43,350 nucleotides of DNA from Oceanobacillus polygoni (GCF_008304605.1 NZ_PIJY01000024.1:434013-477362); one strand, 5' to 3'. Positions 35,140 through 43,350 are shown, numbered from the stretch's first letter. The notes: a model not told the origin generated them from the sequence alone. A program made the numbers and translations.

Positions 35140-35406
35140 ATGGGTACTATCATTCGCTGGTTGCTAGCGATATTTTTGACTTACCTTGCAATTACTACAC
35201 TACAAACAGGATTGGAATTGATTGGCGCCTCAAAAGAAGGGGATGCAATCACAGTTCAATTCCTGTCATTTGAAATAAATAATCAAGTTGATCCGGAAAA
35301 CATAATGTCCTATGCGATTGCTTTCTTTGCTGGTACGCTTGTTACTGCAATACTAGCGCTTAGTTTTATAAGAGAGGCATTTTCTAGATTGAAAGAGAAA
35401 AGTTAA
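35140..35406 (+). CDS. Small two-helix membrane protein of unknown function
   Basis: This 88-residue protein has hydrophobic segments at about 5-24 and 56-78 separated by a polar, probably extracytoplasmic loop (ASKEGDAITVQFLSFEINNQVDPEN). The C-terminal tail is basic (RLKEKS), giving an N-in, C-in topology. No family is recognised. AAAGGAGAGGG precedes the ATG, 19 bases after the GNAT gene; likely the same operon. Confidence 0.7.
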   Translation: MGTIIRWLLAIFLTYLAITTLQTGLELIGASKEGDAITVQFLSFEINNQVDPENIMSYAIAFFAGTLVTAILALSFIREAFSRLKEKS

Positions 35407-35506
35407 TAGGATTGTACGTAAAATTACATGATCGAAACCGAAACCAATTATAGTTTGCATCGTATGAATAGATACATGAGCCTTTGGAAGGATGTGTACT
35501 TATCGT

Positions 35507-35653
35507 ATGAATTCAATAAGGAGAAGGGGAAAAGAAAACAAAACGAAGTGGGACAGGATTCTAGATATTCTCTTATTTGTACCAGAACTTTTTATATTTC
35601 TGGTGCGAATTATTATCCAAGGAATTGTTGCGTTGTTTAGAATATGGAATTAG
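35507..35653 (+). CDS. Small ORF, 48-residue predicted membrane or amphipathic peptide
   Basis: This frame is distinct from the longer frame overlapping it (35428-35640), which looks like noise. It reads MNSIRRRGKENKTKWDRILD, then a hydrophobic stretch ILLFVPELFIFLVRIIIQGIVALF and ends RIWN. A basic N-terminus followed by about 28 hydrophobic residues looks like a real single-span protein. ATG 35492 is an alternative start with GGAAGG directly before it. No ribosome binding site is ideally placed, which lowers certainty. Confidence 0.5.
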   Translation: MNSIRRRGKENKTKWDRILDILLFVPELFIFLVRIIIQGIVALFRIWN

Positions 35654-35718
35654 CACGAGTTAAATAAGCGCGCTAATTTCTGTTCTTCATTGATTTTAGC
35701 AAATTCACGAACTAACTT

Positions 35719-35757
35719 AAAAAGGAGCCGTCATCTCCAATGAGAATCTAGCTCCTG
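35719..35757 (-). terminator. Terminator of the amino-acid ABC transporter operon
   Basis: On the minus strand AGGAGC and GGCTCCT close a hairpin with an inner CAT/ATG pairing, followed by TTTTTAAG. Confidence 0.7.
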
Positions 35758-35763
35758 CTATCA

Positions 35764-36495
35764 TTATAACACTTTACTTAGAAACGATTGTGTACGCTCA
35801 TGCTGAGGGTTACTGAAAAGCTCAACGGGTTCGTTTTCTTCAACGATTACTCCTTTGTCGATAAAGAGTACGCGATCAGCAACTTCTCGGGCGAAGCCCA
35901 TTTCATGTGTGACGACAACCATTGTCATCCCTTCGTGGGCAAGTTCTTTCATAACTTCAAGAACATCACCGACCATTTCTGGATCAAGGGCAGATGTTGG
36001 TTCGTCGAACAACATAACCTTCGGATTCATCGCAAGTGCACGAGCAATCGCAACACGTTGTTTTTGACCACCAGACAATGATCCTGGGTAGCTATCCGCT
36101 TTATCACTTAATCCTACTTTCGCTAGAAGCTCTTGTCCTTTTTTTACAGCTTCCTCTTTAGAAATTCCTCTTGTTTTCATCGGTGCAAGGATAATATTTT
36201 GCATAACAGTTTTATGTGGGAAGAGGTTGAAATGCTGAAAAACCATGCCGACTTCTTGTCTTATTTTATTGATATTAATACTTTTATCCGTAACATCTTG
36301 TCCATTAATGATAACTTGGCCTGAGGTAATGTCCTCTAGTCGGTTCATACAGCGTAGGAATGTGCTTTTTCCTGAACCAGACGCGCCAATAATACATACA
36401 ACTTCTTTTTCTTTAATGTTTGCAGAAATATCTTGCAGAACTTCTAAGTCACCATACTTCTTTTGTAAGTTTTTCACTTCAATCATCGTAGTCAT
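35764..36495 (-). CDS. Polar amino-acid ABC transporter ATP-binding protein (GlnQ-like)
   Basis: This 243-residue ATPase shows Walker [10 protein letters not shown] (about 35-43), Q-loop [13 protein letters not shown], signature [16 protein letters not shown], Walker [18 protein letters not shown] and [15 protein letters not shown]. This is the HisP/GlnQ/ArtM group. The start overlaps the permease stop by four bases (ATGA). The binding protein and single permease suggest a homodimeric permease. Glutamine or another polar amino acid is likely, but arginine or cystine cannot be excluded. Confidence 0.92.
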   Translation of the reverse strand: MTTMIEVKNLQKKYGDLEVLQDISANIKEKEVVCIIGASGSGKSTFLRCMNRLEDITSGQVIINGQDVTDKSININKIRQEVGMVFQHFNLFPHKTVMQNIILAPMKTRGISKEEAVKKGQELLAKVGLSDKADSYPGSLSGGQKQRVAIARALAMNPKVMLFDEPTSALDPEMVGDVLEVMKELAHEGMTMVVVTHEMGFAREVADRVLFIDKGVIVEENEPVELFSNPQHERTQSFLSKVL

Positions 36496-37136
36496 CGTAA
36501 TTCAAATCTCCTTTCCAGGTAACTGGATAATAAGGACAGTAGGTAAATCATGACGAAGTACATCACACCTACAGCTAGCCAGATTTCAAAAGCTTTGAAG
36601 GTTGATGCAATGACAACATTCCCTTGCTGTGTCAAGTCAGCAATACCGATGATAGAGAGTAGGGAAGTGTCCTTCAAACTAATAATCGCCTGATTGGTAA
36701 ATGTTGGGAGCATCCTTCTGAATGCTTGTGGTAGGATAATATACCTCATATTTTGCGTTGCTGTAAGGCCGAGTGATCTTGCGGCCTCGGTTTGACCTTT
36801 GTCCATCGATTGAATACCAGCGCGAATATTCTCTGCGAAATATGCCCCGGCATTAATTGCTACTGTTATGATACCGGCAGTTGTACGATCTAACGATACG
36901 AACTCTAATGAATTCAATCCATAATAGAAGAAAAATAATTGCACGAGTATCGGGGTTCCGCGGATAGCATCGATAAATATTTTGGCTATCCAATTAAGTA
37001 CCTTTATCGGAGCTAATCGAAGCAAGGCTAATAGTAGACCTAAAATAAAACCTAAGACAATAGCTACACAAAATATATAAAGCGTTACTCTTAACCCTTC
37101 CAAAAGGTAAGGCAGAGAATCAAAAATGACTTGCAT
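36492..37136 (-). CDS. Polar amino-acid ABC transporter permease (GlnP-like)
   Basis: This 214-residue protein has about five helices and the HEQRo/GlnP-type EAA loop [36 protein letters not shown] (about 134-170). [20 protein letters not shown] near 52-72 is characteristic of the group. AAGGAG precedes the ATG. It lies between the binding-protein gene, across an intercistronic hairpin, and the ATPase gene. Confidence 0.92.
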   Translation of the reverse strand: MQVIFDSLPYLLEGLRVTLYIFCVAIVLGFILGLLLALLRLAPIKVLNWIAKIFIDAIRGTPILVQLFFFYYGLNSLEFVSLDRTTAGIITVAINAGAYFAENIRAGIQSMDKGQTEAARSLGLTATQNMRYIILPQAFRRMLPTFTNQAIISLKDTSLLSIIGIADLTQQGNVVIASTFKAFEIWLAVGVMYFVMIYLLSLLSSYLERRFELR

Positions 37137-37149
37137 ATTGTCACTCCTT

Positions 37150-37232
37150 CATGATTAGAAAACTTGGCATCCGCCTAAAAGCTTGGTGAATGCCTTAGTT
37201 GCACTTATGCAGGTATATACTTTCCTACTTGC
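37150..37232 (-). repeat. Copy 3 of the hairpin-forming intergenic repeat
   Basis: On the minus strand it reads AGTATATACCTGCATAAGTG, then CAACTAAGGCATTCACC, AAGCTTTTAGGCGGATGCC and AAGTTTTCTAATCAT. GCATTCACC and GGCGGATGC form an imperfect stem. It aligns with 9183-9232 and 10309-10367. Confidence 0.6.
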
Positions 37233-37261
37233 AAAAAATCAGCGCGCTGCAGGAGCGCGCC
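37232..37261 (-). terminator. Intercistronic terminator-like hairpin between binding-protein and permease genes
   Basis: GCGCGC (37255-37260) pairs with GCGCGC (37242-37247) around a seven-base loop; on the minus strand TGATTTTTTG follows. Its place suits partial termination, so that the binding protein is made in excess. Confidence 0.7.
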
Positions 37262-37271
37262 GCGAATAATT

Positions 37272-38066
37272 TTATTGTTCGATGTACGTATTGATAATTT
37301 CGTCGTACTCGCCATTCTCTCTCAAGTTGGCTAAGCCGTCATTGATTTTTTGTAGCAGTTCGCCATTTTCACCTTTTAGTACTGCAATGCCGTAGAAATC
37401 ACCATTTAAGCGATCTCCAACTATTTTTAAGTTAAGATCATCTGTGGCAATTGCGTATGCGATAACTGGATAATCTTCAATCAAAGCATCGGCAGTCCCG
37501 TTCGTTACTTCCTGGAACATGGATGTACTATCTGAAACTTGGATTGTATCAAATCCGTAATCACCTTTGTTATCTTCTGCCCATTTAGCGCCAGATGTTC
37601 CGTTTTTTACTGCGACAGTTTGTCCTTCTAAGTCTTCAACTCTTGTAATAGTATCGTTGTTTTCATTAACAACAAGTGTTATTCCTGCTTCGAAGTAAGG
37701 TTCAGAGAAATCAACAATTTCTTTTCTTTCATCCGTAATACTCATGCCAGCGATTGCGATATCAAGCTGTCCTGCTTGCATTGCTGGAATGATTCCGCCA
37801 AAGTCCATTGCTTCCAACTCGATTTCAAAGCCTTGGTCCTCTGCGATTGCATGAATTAAATCGATATCGATCCCTTTATAATCTCCACCTTCTTGATATT
37901 CAAATGGTGGGTATGTAACATCAATACCGACAGAATAAACCTCTCCATCTCCTGCAGAATCGGAATCTGAAGCATTATTATCTTCTGGTGAGTCATTACT
38001 TGTACCACAAGCTGCTAAAAATAAAGCAAATGCAAACATTAAACTGATTAGACTAATTTTCCTCAT
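37272..38066 (-). CDS. Polar amino-acid ABC transporter binding lipoprotein (GlnH-like)
   Basis: This 264-residue SBP_bac_3 protein has a lipoprotein signal (MRKISLISLMFAF..., lipobox LAAC), then an acidic/Ser-rich linker of about 20 residues. The mature domain contains GIDVTYPPFEYQEGGDYKGIDIDLI, IPAMQAGQLDIAIAGMSITDERKE and FSEPYFEAGI, which are the usual ligand-contact regions for amino acids. It is the first gene of the operon behind a good promoter, with AGGGGGAA before the ATG. Confidence 0.93.
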   Translation of the reverse strand: MRKISLISLMFAFALFLAACGTSNDSPEDNNASDSDSAGDGEVYSVGIDVTYPPFEYQEGGDYKGIDIDLIHAIAEDQGFEIELEAMDFGGIIPAMQAGQLDIAIAGMSITDERKEIVDFSEPYFEAGITLVVNENNDTITRVEDLEGQTVAVKNGTSGAKWAEDNKGDYGFDTIQVSDSTSMFQEVTNGTADALIEDYPVIAYAIATDDLNLKIVGDRLNGDFYGIAVLKGENGELLQKINDGLANLRENGEYDEIINTYIEQ

Positions 38067-38107
38067 GTAGAAACTTCCCCCTTTTAGGATTCTTGAGTAT
38101 TTTGTTA

Positions 38108-38136
38108 ATTGTATATAAATTGTAATAATACGTCAA
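38108..38136 (-). promoter_or_regulatory. SigA promoter of the amino-acid ABC operon
   Basis: On the minus strand TTGACG (38136-38131), a 17-base spacer and TACAAT (38113-38108) lie about 40 bases before the binding-protein start. Confidence 0.78.
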
Positions 38137-38172
38137 GATTCTCGGGGATTGTATAATGCTCCAAGCTCGTTG

Positions 38173-38754
38173 TTATTGATTTTCAATCCTAGCAACTTTT
38201 CGTTGAACAGCCAGTATAAAAGGTGGATCATTTTTTTGATTAATAAAACCATAGCGCAGAACATTAAACTGTTTCTGGTCTAATTGAAGCAAGTACTTTA
38301 ATAGACCTTCCTTTTCTTCTTTTCCACCTTCGTGACCGTGATAAACAACAAGTACGACAAGTCCATCTTTTTTTAGTCGGTTTAAAATAGCATTGACTGC
38401 ACTTACTGTTGAGTCAGGTGTTGTAATTACGGACTTATCACTTCTTGGTAAATACCCAAGGTTGAAAATGGCACCCGCGACTTCTTTGTCCTTAGGGAAA
38501 TAATCAAGAATTCTTTCATGACTGTCATGAATTAAAGAAACATTGGAACAGTTATTATTAATTAATGCTTTTCTCGTATTTGCAATTGCTTGGTCTTGTA
38601 TATCGAATGCGTACACATGTCCCTTCTCACCAACGAGCTTACTTAGAAATAATGTGTCATTTCCATTTCCGCATGTAGCGTCAATCACCTTTTCACCCGA
38701 ATGAATAGACCCTTCTAGTAAATAATGAGCATAATTAAGAATTCCTTTTAACAT
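38173..38754 (-). CDS. mnmM: tRNA wobble-uridine methyltransferase MnmM (YtqB)
   Basis: This 193-residue Rossmann-fold methyltransferase has the SAM motif VIDATCGNGNDTLFLS (about 23-38) and acidic motif VYAFDIQDQAI, then FNLGYLPRSDKSVIT, typical of the rRNA_methylase-like YtqB family (PF06962). YtqB of B. subtilis was identified as MnmM, which methylates the nm5(s2)U34 tRNA wobble position to mnm5(s2)U. Gene order next to leuS and near ytpB/ytoA supports orthology. The ribosome binding site (AAGGAACG) is weak and rather far from ATG 38754. Confidence 0.88.
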   Translation of the reverse strand: MLKGILNYAHYLLEGSIHSGEKVIDATCGNGNDTLFLSKLVGEKGHVYAFDIQDQAIANTRKALINNNCSNVSLIHDSHERILDYFPKDKEVAGAIFNLGYLPRSDKSVITTPDSTVSAVNAILNRLKKDGLVVLVVYHGHEGGKEEKEGLLKYLLQLDQKQFNVLRYGFINQKNDPPFILAVQRKVARIENQ

Positions 38755-38876
38755 AAACGTAGCACGTTCCTTCTTAAATAGATTTTATCTCTCTATTTTA
38801 TCATGAAAGTAAAAATCAAGAAATGTAAGGATTTTGGATGCATGCAACGGAATCAAGTATGAAAACGGAGGTTATC

Positions 38877-38905
38877 TTGACAATAGTTACTGGATTCATT
38901 ATAAT
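38877..38905 (+). promoter_or_regulatory. Consensus SigA promoter of leuS
   Basis: TTGACA (38877-38882), a 17-base spacer and TATAAT (38900-38905) match the consensus exactly, just before the T-box leader. Confidence 0.9.
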
Positions 38906-38929
38906 TCGGTTAAATAATCTAACGACTTT

Positions 38930-39162
38930 GATAAGGATTAGTAGTAATTTTTTTCAGGCATAGAGAGGCAGTGCTCGGTGGAAACTGCCGTTGAAAGATT
39001 TTATGAACTCGCCTTTAATGTTGCAGGAGTGAAACGAGTAATTCCTGCCGTCCTATCCACGTTAAGGATAACAAGTGAACGCGAATGGATGCGTTAATTT
39101 GGGTGGTACCGCGGGAGATATAGCTTCTCGTCCCTTTTGTAGGGATGAGTGGCTTTTTTTAT
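38930..39162 (+). ncRNA. T-box leader of leuS
   Basis: The T-box sequence TTTGGGTGGTACCGCGGG lies at 39098-39115. Upstream is a stem I with GAACTC at 39005-39010, where CTC (39008-39010) is the likely leucine specifier codon, and a GGCAGTGCTCGG...AACTGCCG helix near 38967-38995. The terminator hairpin AGCTTCTCGTCCCT with AGGGATGAGTGGCT then seven T (39122-39161) forms the OFF state. Uncharged tRNA-Leu binding favours readthrough into leuS. Confidence 0.95.
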
Positions 39163-39204
39163 GGCAAAATACAAGAGTTTTACTGTGAAAGGAAGGAATA
39201 TTAG

Positions 39205-41619
39205 ATGAGCTTTAACCATCAACAAATTGAGAAAAAGTGGCAAAAGCATTGGCTTGAAAATAAAACGTTTAAAACGGAAACCTTTTCTGAAAAAGAAAAG
39301 TTCTATGCATTGGATATGTTCCCGTACCCATCAGGCGTAGGGCTGCATGTTGGGCATCCAGAAGGCTATACGGCAACAGATATTTTGTCGCGGATGAAAC
39401 GAATGCAAGGATACGAAGTAATGCACCCGATGGGCTGGGATGCATTTGGGCTTCCAGCAGAACAATATGCAATTGATACAGGGAATAGTCCAGCTGAATT
39501 TACAGCAAAGAATATCGCGACATTCAAACGCCAAATTCAAGAGCTTGGCTTTTCCTATGATTGGGATCGCGAACTGGATACAACAGATCCGAACTATTAT
39601 AAATGGACGCAATGGATTTTCATTAAGCTTTATGAAAAAGGACTTGCCTATATTGATGAAGTTGCAGTGAACTGGTGTCCAGCATTAGGTACAGTTTTGG
39701 CAAATGAAGAAGTAATTGATGGGAAAAGTGAACGTGGTGGACATCCGGTAGTTCGTAAACCAATGAAGCAGTGGATGCTGAAAATTACAGCGTATGCGGA
39801 TCGATTGCTGGAAGATCTAGATGATTTAGATTGGCCAGATAGCCTAAAAGAAATGCAACGTAACTGGATTGGTCGCTCAGAAGGTGCGGAAGTAACGTTT
39901 GCAATAGATGGTCACAATGAAGAATTTACTGTGTTTACGACACGTCCAGATACATTATTTGGTGCTACGTATGCAGTGCTTGCTCCAGAACATCCGTTTA
40001 TTGAAAAAATAACAAGTGCAGAACAAAAATCTGCAGTAGATGCTTACTTGAACGAAGTCCAAACGAAATCAGATTTGGAGCGTACGGATCTAGCAAAAGA
40101 TAAAACAGGTGTATTTACTGGTGCATATGCGATTAACCCAGTAAATAATGAAAAAATGCCAATTTGGATTGCGGATTATGTATTGATGTCTTATGGTACA
40201 GGAGCAATCATGGCTGTTCCGGCACATGATGAGCGGGACTATGAATTTGCAACAAAATTTGAATTGCCAATTGTGGAAGTAGTTTCAGGTGGGGATATTA
40301 CAAAAGAAGCATTTACTGGTGATGGAGAGCATGTCAATTCAAGCTTCTTAGATGGGCTTGGAAAAGACGAGGCGATCTCAAAAATGATTGAATGGCTTGT
40401 CGCTGAAGGAAAGGGAGAGCAGAAAATTACGTATCGCCTGCGCGATTGGTTATTTGCGAGACAACGTTATTGGGGAGAACCGATTCCGATCATCCATTGG
40501 GAGGATGGAACAATGTCAGCTGTTCCAGAAGAGGAGCTTCCATTGGAATTACCAGTGATGTCAGAAATAAAACCATCTGGTACAGGAGAATCTCCGCTTG
40601 CCAATAACAGTGACTGGGTAAATGTTGTTGACCAGAAAACGGGAATGAAAGGGCGTCGCGAAACGAACACAATGCCACAATGGGCAGGTAGCTGCTGGTA
40701 TTTCTTAAGATACATTGATCCGAAAAATACCGAACAACTAGCTGATCCAGCTGCATTAGAAAAATGGTTGCCAATTGATATTTATATCGGTGGCGCAGAG
40801 CATGCCGTACTTCATCTACTATACGCACGTTTCTGGCATAAGTTCTTGTATGACATTGGAGTTGTATCAACAAAAGAACCATTCCAAAAGTTATTTAACC
40901 AAGGGATGATTCTTGGTGAAGGTAACGAGAAAATGAGTAAATCTAAAGGTAATGTTGTAAACCCGGATGATATTGTAACATCTCATGGTGCAGATACATT
41001 ACGCCTTTATGAAATGTTTATGGGACCATTGGATGCATCTGTTGCTTGGTCAACGAATGGATTAGATGGCGCTAGAAGATTCCTTGATCGTACATGGAGA
41101 TTGTTTATGAATGATGATGGTACACTTTCCGAGAAAATTGTGGATGCAGAAAATACGGATTTAGATAAGGTGTACCATGAAACCGTGAAAAAGGTGACTG
41201 AGGACTTTGAAAATCTTCATTTTAATACCGGAATATCACAAATGATGGTATTTATTAATGAAGGCTACAAAGCAGATCAAATTCCAAAAGCGTATGTAGA
41301 AGGGTTTGTAAAGATGCTTTCTCCAGTTGCCCCGCATGTTGCTGAAGAAATTTGGGAACAACTTGGTCACACAGATACGATTACCTACGAAGAATGGCCG
41401 GTCTTTGATGCAGCAAAATTAGTGGAAGATGAAGTAGAGGTTGTACTTCAAGTGATGGGTAAAGTTCGTTCGAAATTAAGTGTGCCGAAAGATATTTCGA
41501 AAGAAGACTTGGAAAAAGTAGCACTAGCAGATGAAGGATTGCAAAAATGGATTGAAGGAAAAACAATTCGAAAAGTAATCGTTGTTCCAGGGAAATTAGT
41601 TAACGTCGTAGCGAATTAA
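39205..41619 (+). CDS. leuS: Leucyl-tRNA synthetase
   Basis: This 804-residue class Ia synthetase charges tRNA-Leu. The HIGH motif is in [16 protein letters not shown] (about residues 41-56), the CP1 editing domain spans roughly 220-420 ([31 protein letters not shown]), and KMSKS lies at about 576-580 ([17 protein letters not shown]). The C-terminal anticodon-binding and tail domains are complete. AAGGAAGG precedes the ATG. It is regulated by the T-box leader and ends at a perfect hairpin. Length is as in B. subtilis (804). Confidence 0.98.
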   Translation: MSFNHQQIEKKWQKHWLENKTFKTETFSEKEKFYALDMFPYPSGVGLHVGHPEGYTATDILSRMKRMQGYEVMHPMGWDAFGLPAEQYAIDTGNSPAEFTAKNIATFKRQIQELGFSYDWDRELDTTDPNYYKWTQWIFIKLYEKGLAYIDEVAVNWCPALGTVLANEEVIDGKSERGGHPVVRKPMKQWMLKITAYADRLLEDLDDLDWPDSLKEMQRNWIGRSEGAEVTFAIDGHNEEFTVFTTRPDTLFGATYAVLAPEHPFIEKITSAEQKSAVDAYLNEVQTKSDLERTDLAKDKTGVFTGAYAINPVNNEKMPIWIADYVLMSYGTGAIMAVPAHDERDYEFATKFELPIVEVVSGGDITKEAFTGDGEHVNSSFLDGLGKDEAISKMIEWLVAEGKGEQKITYRLRDWLFARQRYWGEPIPIIHWEDGTMSAVPEEELPLELPVMSEIKPSGTGESPLANNSDWVNVVDQKTGMKGRRETNTMPQWAGSCWYFLRYIDPKNTEQLADPAALEKWLPIDIYIGGAEHAVLHLLYARFWHKFLYDIGVVSTKEPFQKLFNQGMILGEGNEKMSKSKGNVVNPDDIVTSHGADTLRLYEMFMGPLDASVAWSTNGLDGARRFLDRTWRLFMNDDGTLSEKIVDAENTDLDKVYHETVKKVTEDFENLHFNTGISQMMVFINEGYKADQIPKAYVEGFVKMLSPVAPHVAEEIWEQLGHTDTITYEEWPVFDAAKLVEDEVEVVLQVMGKVRSKLSVPKDISKEDLEKVALADEGLQKWIEGKTIRKVIVVPGKLVNVVAN

Positions 41620-41623
41620 ATGA

Positions 41624-41670
41624 AACCAAAAAGATCTCCTTCTATTTTTATAGAGGAGATCTTTTTGGTT
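41624..41670. terminator. Bidirectional terminator of leuS and the convergent secreted-protein gene
   Basis: A 17-base perfect stem, AACCAAAAAGATCTCCT with AGGAGATCTTTTTGGTT, surrounds a 13-base loop. A and T runs in the arms suit both directions. Confidence 0.88.
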
Positions 41671-41686
41671 AAAGGAATAAATATAT

Positions 41687-42424
41687 TTAACTTGATGGAA
41701 CCCAATTCGTTTGTAAAATAATCCACTCGCCATTTTCGTAATACCACAATGTTTCAATTGTCCCAAGCCGATCAGCATGATAGGCGCCACTAATTTGTTG
41801 ATAGCTTTTTAGACCATATCCTTTACTTTCGCTAATCGATATTGGTTCATAAAAAGCAATTGGATCAATCATTAATGAAGTTGGCTTTAAAAGGTTGCGT
41901 TCTTTATCATAAATCCCAAGACGTATATAATCCTCTGCACGGTCTTTAACATCCATCACAATTGGCTTACCATTAGGGACAATTTCAATGATGACTTGAA
42001 AGTTTTCTTCAAATTTTCCACTAACATACCGCTGTTCGGGTAATGGGATTTCTGTTAATTCCTGATTTGCTAATGTGTGCAAGAAAGAAGTGTATAAACC
42101 GCCACTCCCACCAGTCGGGCTTTGATAAAAGATATCTTTTATTCCATCGTGATTCAGGTCAATAAATTGAAGTTCAGGTTCATAACCACCACCATAGTTG
42201 ATTTTCCATTCTTGTTCATTGGAAGAACGGATGTCTGCCCAAATATCTTGATAATATTGAGCATCCGGGGCGAAAAGCTTTCCCATTAATTCAATCGTTT
42301 CTACTTCTCCATCACCCGTTATATCAACCTGATATGATTCAATTAATATACTGTCTTCTGGCTTTGATTCAGCAGCAAATACAATCGTAGGAAAGGCTAT
42401 TAATAGTAGAAAAAAATATTTCAA
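41687..42424 (-). CDS. Secreted protein with FG-GAP/VCBS-like Asp-rich motifs
   Basis: This 245-residue protein starts at TTG 42424 with AAGGAAGTG seven bases upstream. A Sec signal peptide (MKYFFLLLIAFPTIVFAAES) suggests cleavage near Ala18. The mature part has two DxDGD-type calcium-loop motifs, DITGDGEVETIEL (about 34-46) and DLNHDGIKDIFY (about 88-99), as in FG-GAP/VCBS repeats. The remaining C-terminal half is not assigned. It may bind Ca2+ outside the cell. It is divergent from ytwF, sharing the palindrome at 42479. Confidence 0.78.
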   Translation of the reverse strand: MKYFFLLLIAFPTIVFAAESKPEDSILIESYQVDITGDGEVETIELMGKLFAPDAQYYQDIWADIRSSNEQEWKINYGGGYEPELQFIDLNHDGIKDIFYQSPTGGSGGLYTSFLHTLANQELTEIPLPEQRYVSGKFEENFQVIIEIVPNGKPIVMDVKDRAEDYIRLGIYDKERNLLKPTSLMIDPIAFYEPISISESKGYGLKSYQQISGAYHADRLGTIETLWYYENGEWIILQTNWVPSS

Positions 42425-42478
42425 CGTGTATCACTTCCTTAATCTGAAATATCACAATCTCGCTCAATTGATACTTTG

Positions 42479-42493
42479 TGATAATTATTATCA
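42479..42493. promoter_or_regulatory. Perfect Fur-box-like palindrome
   Basis: TGATAATTATTATCA fits the Bacillus 7-1-7 Fur box (TGATAAT-N-ATTATCA) with no mismatch. It lies in the 178-base divergent gap, 55 bases from the secreted-protein start and 110 bases from ytwF. A -35-like TTGATA begins 11 bases before it. It differs at the second and second-last positions from PerR boxes (TTATAAT...ATTATAA). Fur binding is inferred. Confidence 0.7.
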
Positions 42494-42602
42494 TGTATTA
42501 ACCCTAGTAATAAAATTGTTTCTAGTAGGTTGCGCATCGTGTTTGCATCCTATTCGTGAAATACGTAAAATTGGAATTGAAAACATTAAGGGAGATGGCA
42601 AA

Positions 42603-42911
42603 ATGTCAGAAATAAATGAAGTAACACCTAAAGAAGTTGAAAAAATGATAGATGATAAAGAAATTATTATCATTGATGTACGAGAAGATGAAGAAGTTGC
42701 CCAAGGAATTATCGAAAAGGCGAAGCATATTCCATTGGGAGATATACCAGAAGCGGTAGCTGACTTAGATAAAAACAAATCGTACATTCTTGTTTGTCGA
42801 TCAGGGGCAAGGAGTATGAATGCATCTAAATATATGGATGAACAAGGGTTTAAGGTTTCCAATATGAAAGGCGGCATGTTGGAGTGGGAAGGCGAAGTTA
42901 TCGTCGGTTAG
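42603..42911 (+). CDS. ytwF: Single-domain rhodanese YtwF
   Basis: This 102-residue rhodanese has the catalytic loop CRSGARS with Cys65 as the sulfur carrier. The N-terminal part VTPKEVEKMIDDKEIIIIDVREDEEVAQGII and the tail GFKVSNMKGGMLEWEG are typical. It probably relays persulfide sulfur in the cytosol; the acceptor is not known. ATG 42603 is preceded by AAGGGAGA; the open frame upstream is not part of the gene. B. subtilis also has ytwF by leuS. A terminator follows. Confidence 0.92.
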   Translation: MSEINEVTPKEVEKMIDDKEIIIIDVREDEEVAQGIIEKAKHIPLGDIPEAVADLDKNKSYILVCRSGARSMNASKYMDEQGFKVSNMKGGMLEWEGEVIVG

Positions 42912-42914
42912 TGA

Positions 42915-42960
42915 AGAAGAAGTTATTTTCAGTAATTCTGAAAATAACTTCTTTTTATTT
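42915..42960 (+). terminator. Terminator of ytwF
   Basis: AGAAGTTATTTTCAG pairs with CTGAAAATAACTTCT around a five-base loop, followed by TTTTTATTT. Confidence 0.9.
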
Positions 42961-43073
42961 AGGTATTGCATTTTATGCTATAGGTGTGTAATATAAATTT
43001 TGCTGTTCGGAAGCAAACATGTTACATAAGTTTTCAACTTCCAAGTATATTCGACAGATTTTTTAAAAAAGTG

Positions 43074-43103
43074 TTGACAAGCATTTATGAATAATGTTAT
43101 GAT
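43074..43103 (+). promoter_or_regulatory. rRNA operon promoter
   Basis: TTGACA (43074-43079), an 18-base spacer and TATGAT (43098-43103) drive the pre-16S leader. An upstream A-rich run (TTTTTTAAAAAAGTG) is in the UP-element position. Confidence 0.8.
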
Positions 43104-43111
43104 AAACATCC

Positions 43112-43329
43112 ACTAGCAATAAGATGTCGGAATTGATTCGTTTTTCGGATTTATTGTTTGATTGCAAGTGTGCTAGTGTAATAATAAAGTTAGTTGCTGA
43201 ATGAAGGCGACAAAATTTGCTCTTTGAAAACTGAACAAAACAACCAGTATGTCAAGAAAAAGGAAACCAAGTTTTCTTTTTAAAACAAGTAGAAGTCAGC
43301 TTCTACAACAGCTAAGTATTACAAACACT
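43112..43329 (+). promoter_or_regulatory. Pre-16S leader with boxA antitermination site
   Basis: CACTAGCAAT at 43112 and a closing GTGCTAGTG near 43170 form a leader hairpin. TGCTCTTTGAAAACTGAAC from 43219 is the boxA-type rrn antitermination sequence found before 16S genes in Bacillaceae. No coding sequence is present. Confidence 0.75.
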
Positions 43330-43350
43330 TTTATGGAGAGTTTGATCTTG
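43330..43350 (+). rRNA. 16S rRNA, 5' end only (cut by the window edge)
   Basis: TTTATGGAGAGTTTGATCTTG is the start of bacterial 16S rRNA (GAGAGTTTGATC, the 27F primer region). The base after GATC is T, where C or A is usual. The gene continues outside the window. Confidence 0.9.

Noticed and set aside
35428..35640. 70-residue open frame
   Set aside because: Composition looks random and a different frame in the same place encodes a much more protein-like hydrophobic peptide.

Overview
The window is a low-GC chromosomal segment from an endospore-forming member of the Bacillaceae. Protein sequences and gene order look closest to Oceanobacillus or Virgibacillus, which is an inference from recognition and not from a search. 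The evidence is a men cluster next to yteA, the ytkD/ytl/pckA/metK/ytoA/ytpB/mnmM/leuS/ytwF neighbourhood familiar from the Bacillus subtilis chromosome, spore genes (cwlJ, yteA, ytpB), strong AGGAGG-type ribosome binding sites, many TTG/GTG starts, and Firmicute leader RNAs (FMN riboswitch, SAM riboswitch, T-box). The last bases are the 5' end of a 16S rRNA gene behind its own promoter and antitermination leader.

Layout. 1-2030: a cut thioredoxin-like gene (minus), an intergenic repeat, and an M42 aminopeptidase. 2521-6846: a 1429-residue secreted bacillopeptidase F-type protease with its terminator. 7029-8727: FMN-riboswitch-controlled riboflavin transporter ribU, then the spore cortex hydrolase cwlJ. 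8783-16834: yteA and menA on the minus strand, divergent from menF-menD-menH-menB and menE; menC is not next to menE. 16874-17081: a structured, MITE-like element with inverted ends. 17120-20317: a repeat-built MscS-like membrane protein, two small unknown genes and the Nudix hydrolase ytkD. 20388-24905 (minus): a NitT/TauT-type ABC transporter (ytlD-ytlC-ytlA) and pckA. 25059-26617: SAM-riboswitch-controlled metK. 26745-29414: a small membrane protein, gamma-carbonic anhydrase ytoA (minus), terpene synthase ytpB and a DUF1801 protein. 29416-30518 (minus): a PadR/HAAS regulator pair with three upstream palindromes. 30992-35653: an AI-2E-family transporter (minus), then small genes (VOC, DUF1992, unknown, AAA ATPase, GNAT, two small membrane proteins). 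35764-38066 (minus): a polar amino-acid ABC transporter. 38173-41670: tRNA methyltransferase mnmM (minus) and T-box-controlled leuS. 41687-42911: a secreted protein and rhodanese ytwF, divergent around a perfect Fur-box-like palindrome. 43074-43350: rrn promoter, leader and 16S start.

How the genes fit together. The men genes make the menaquinone ring from chorismate and prenylate it. ribU and metK are fed back by their products (FMN and SAM) through leader RNAs, and leuS by uncharged tRNA-Leu. cwlJ, yteA and ytpB point to a spore former. Most of the window is conserved core genome. The more unusual content lies between genes: at least three interspersed repeat families, decayed tandem repeats, regulatory palindromes and a missed small ORF. 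I did not find a convincing new multigene system such as a defence island, prophage, CRISPR array or biosynthetic cluster.
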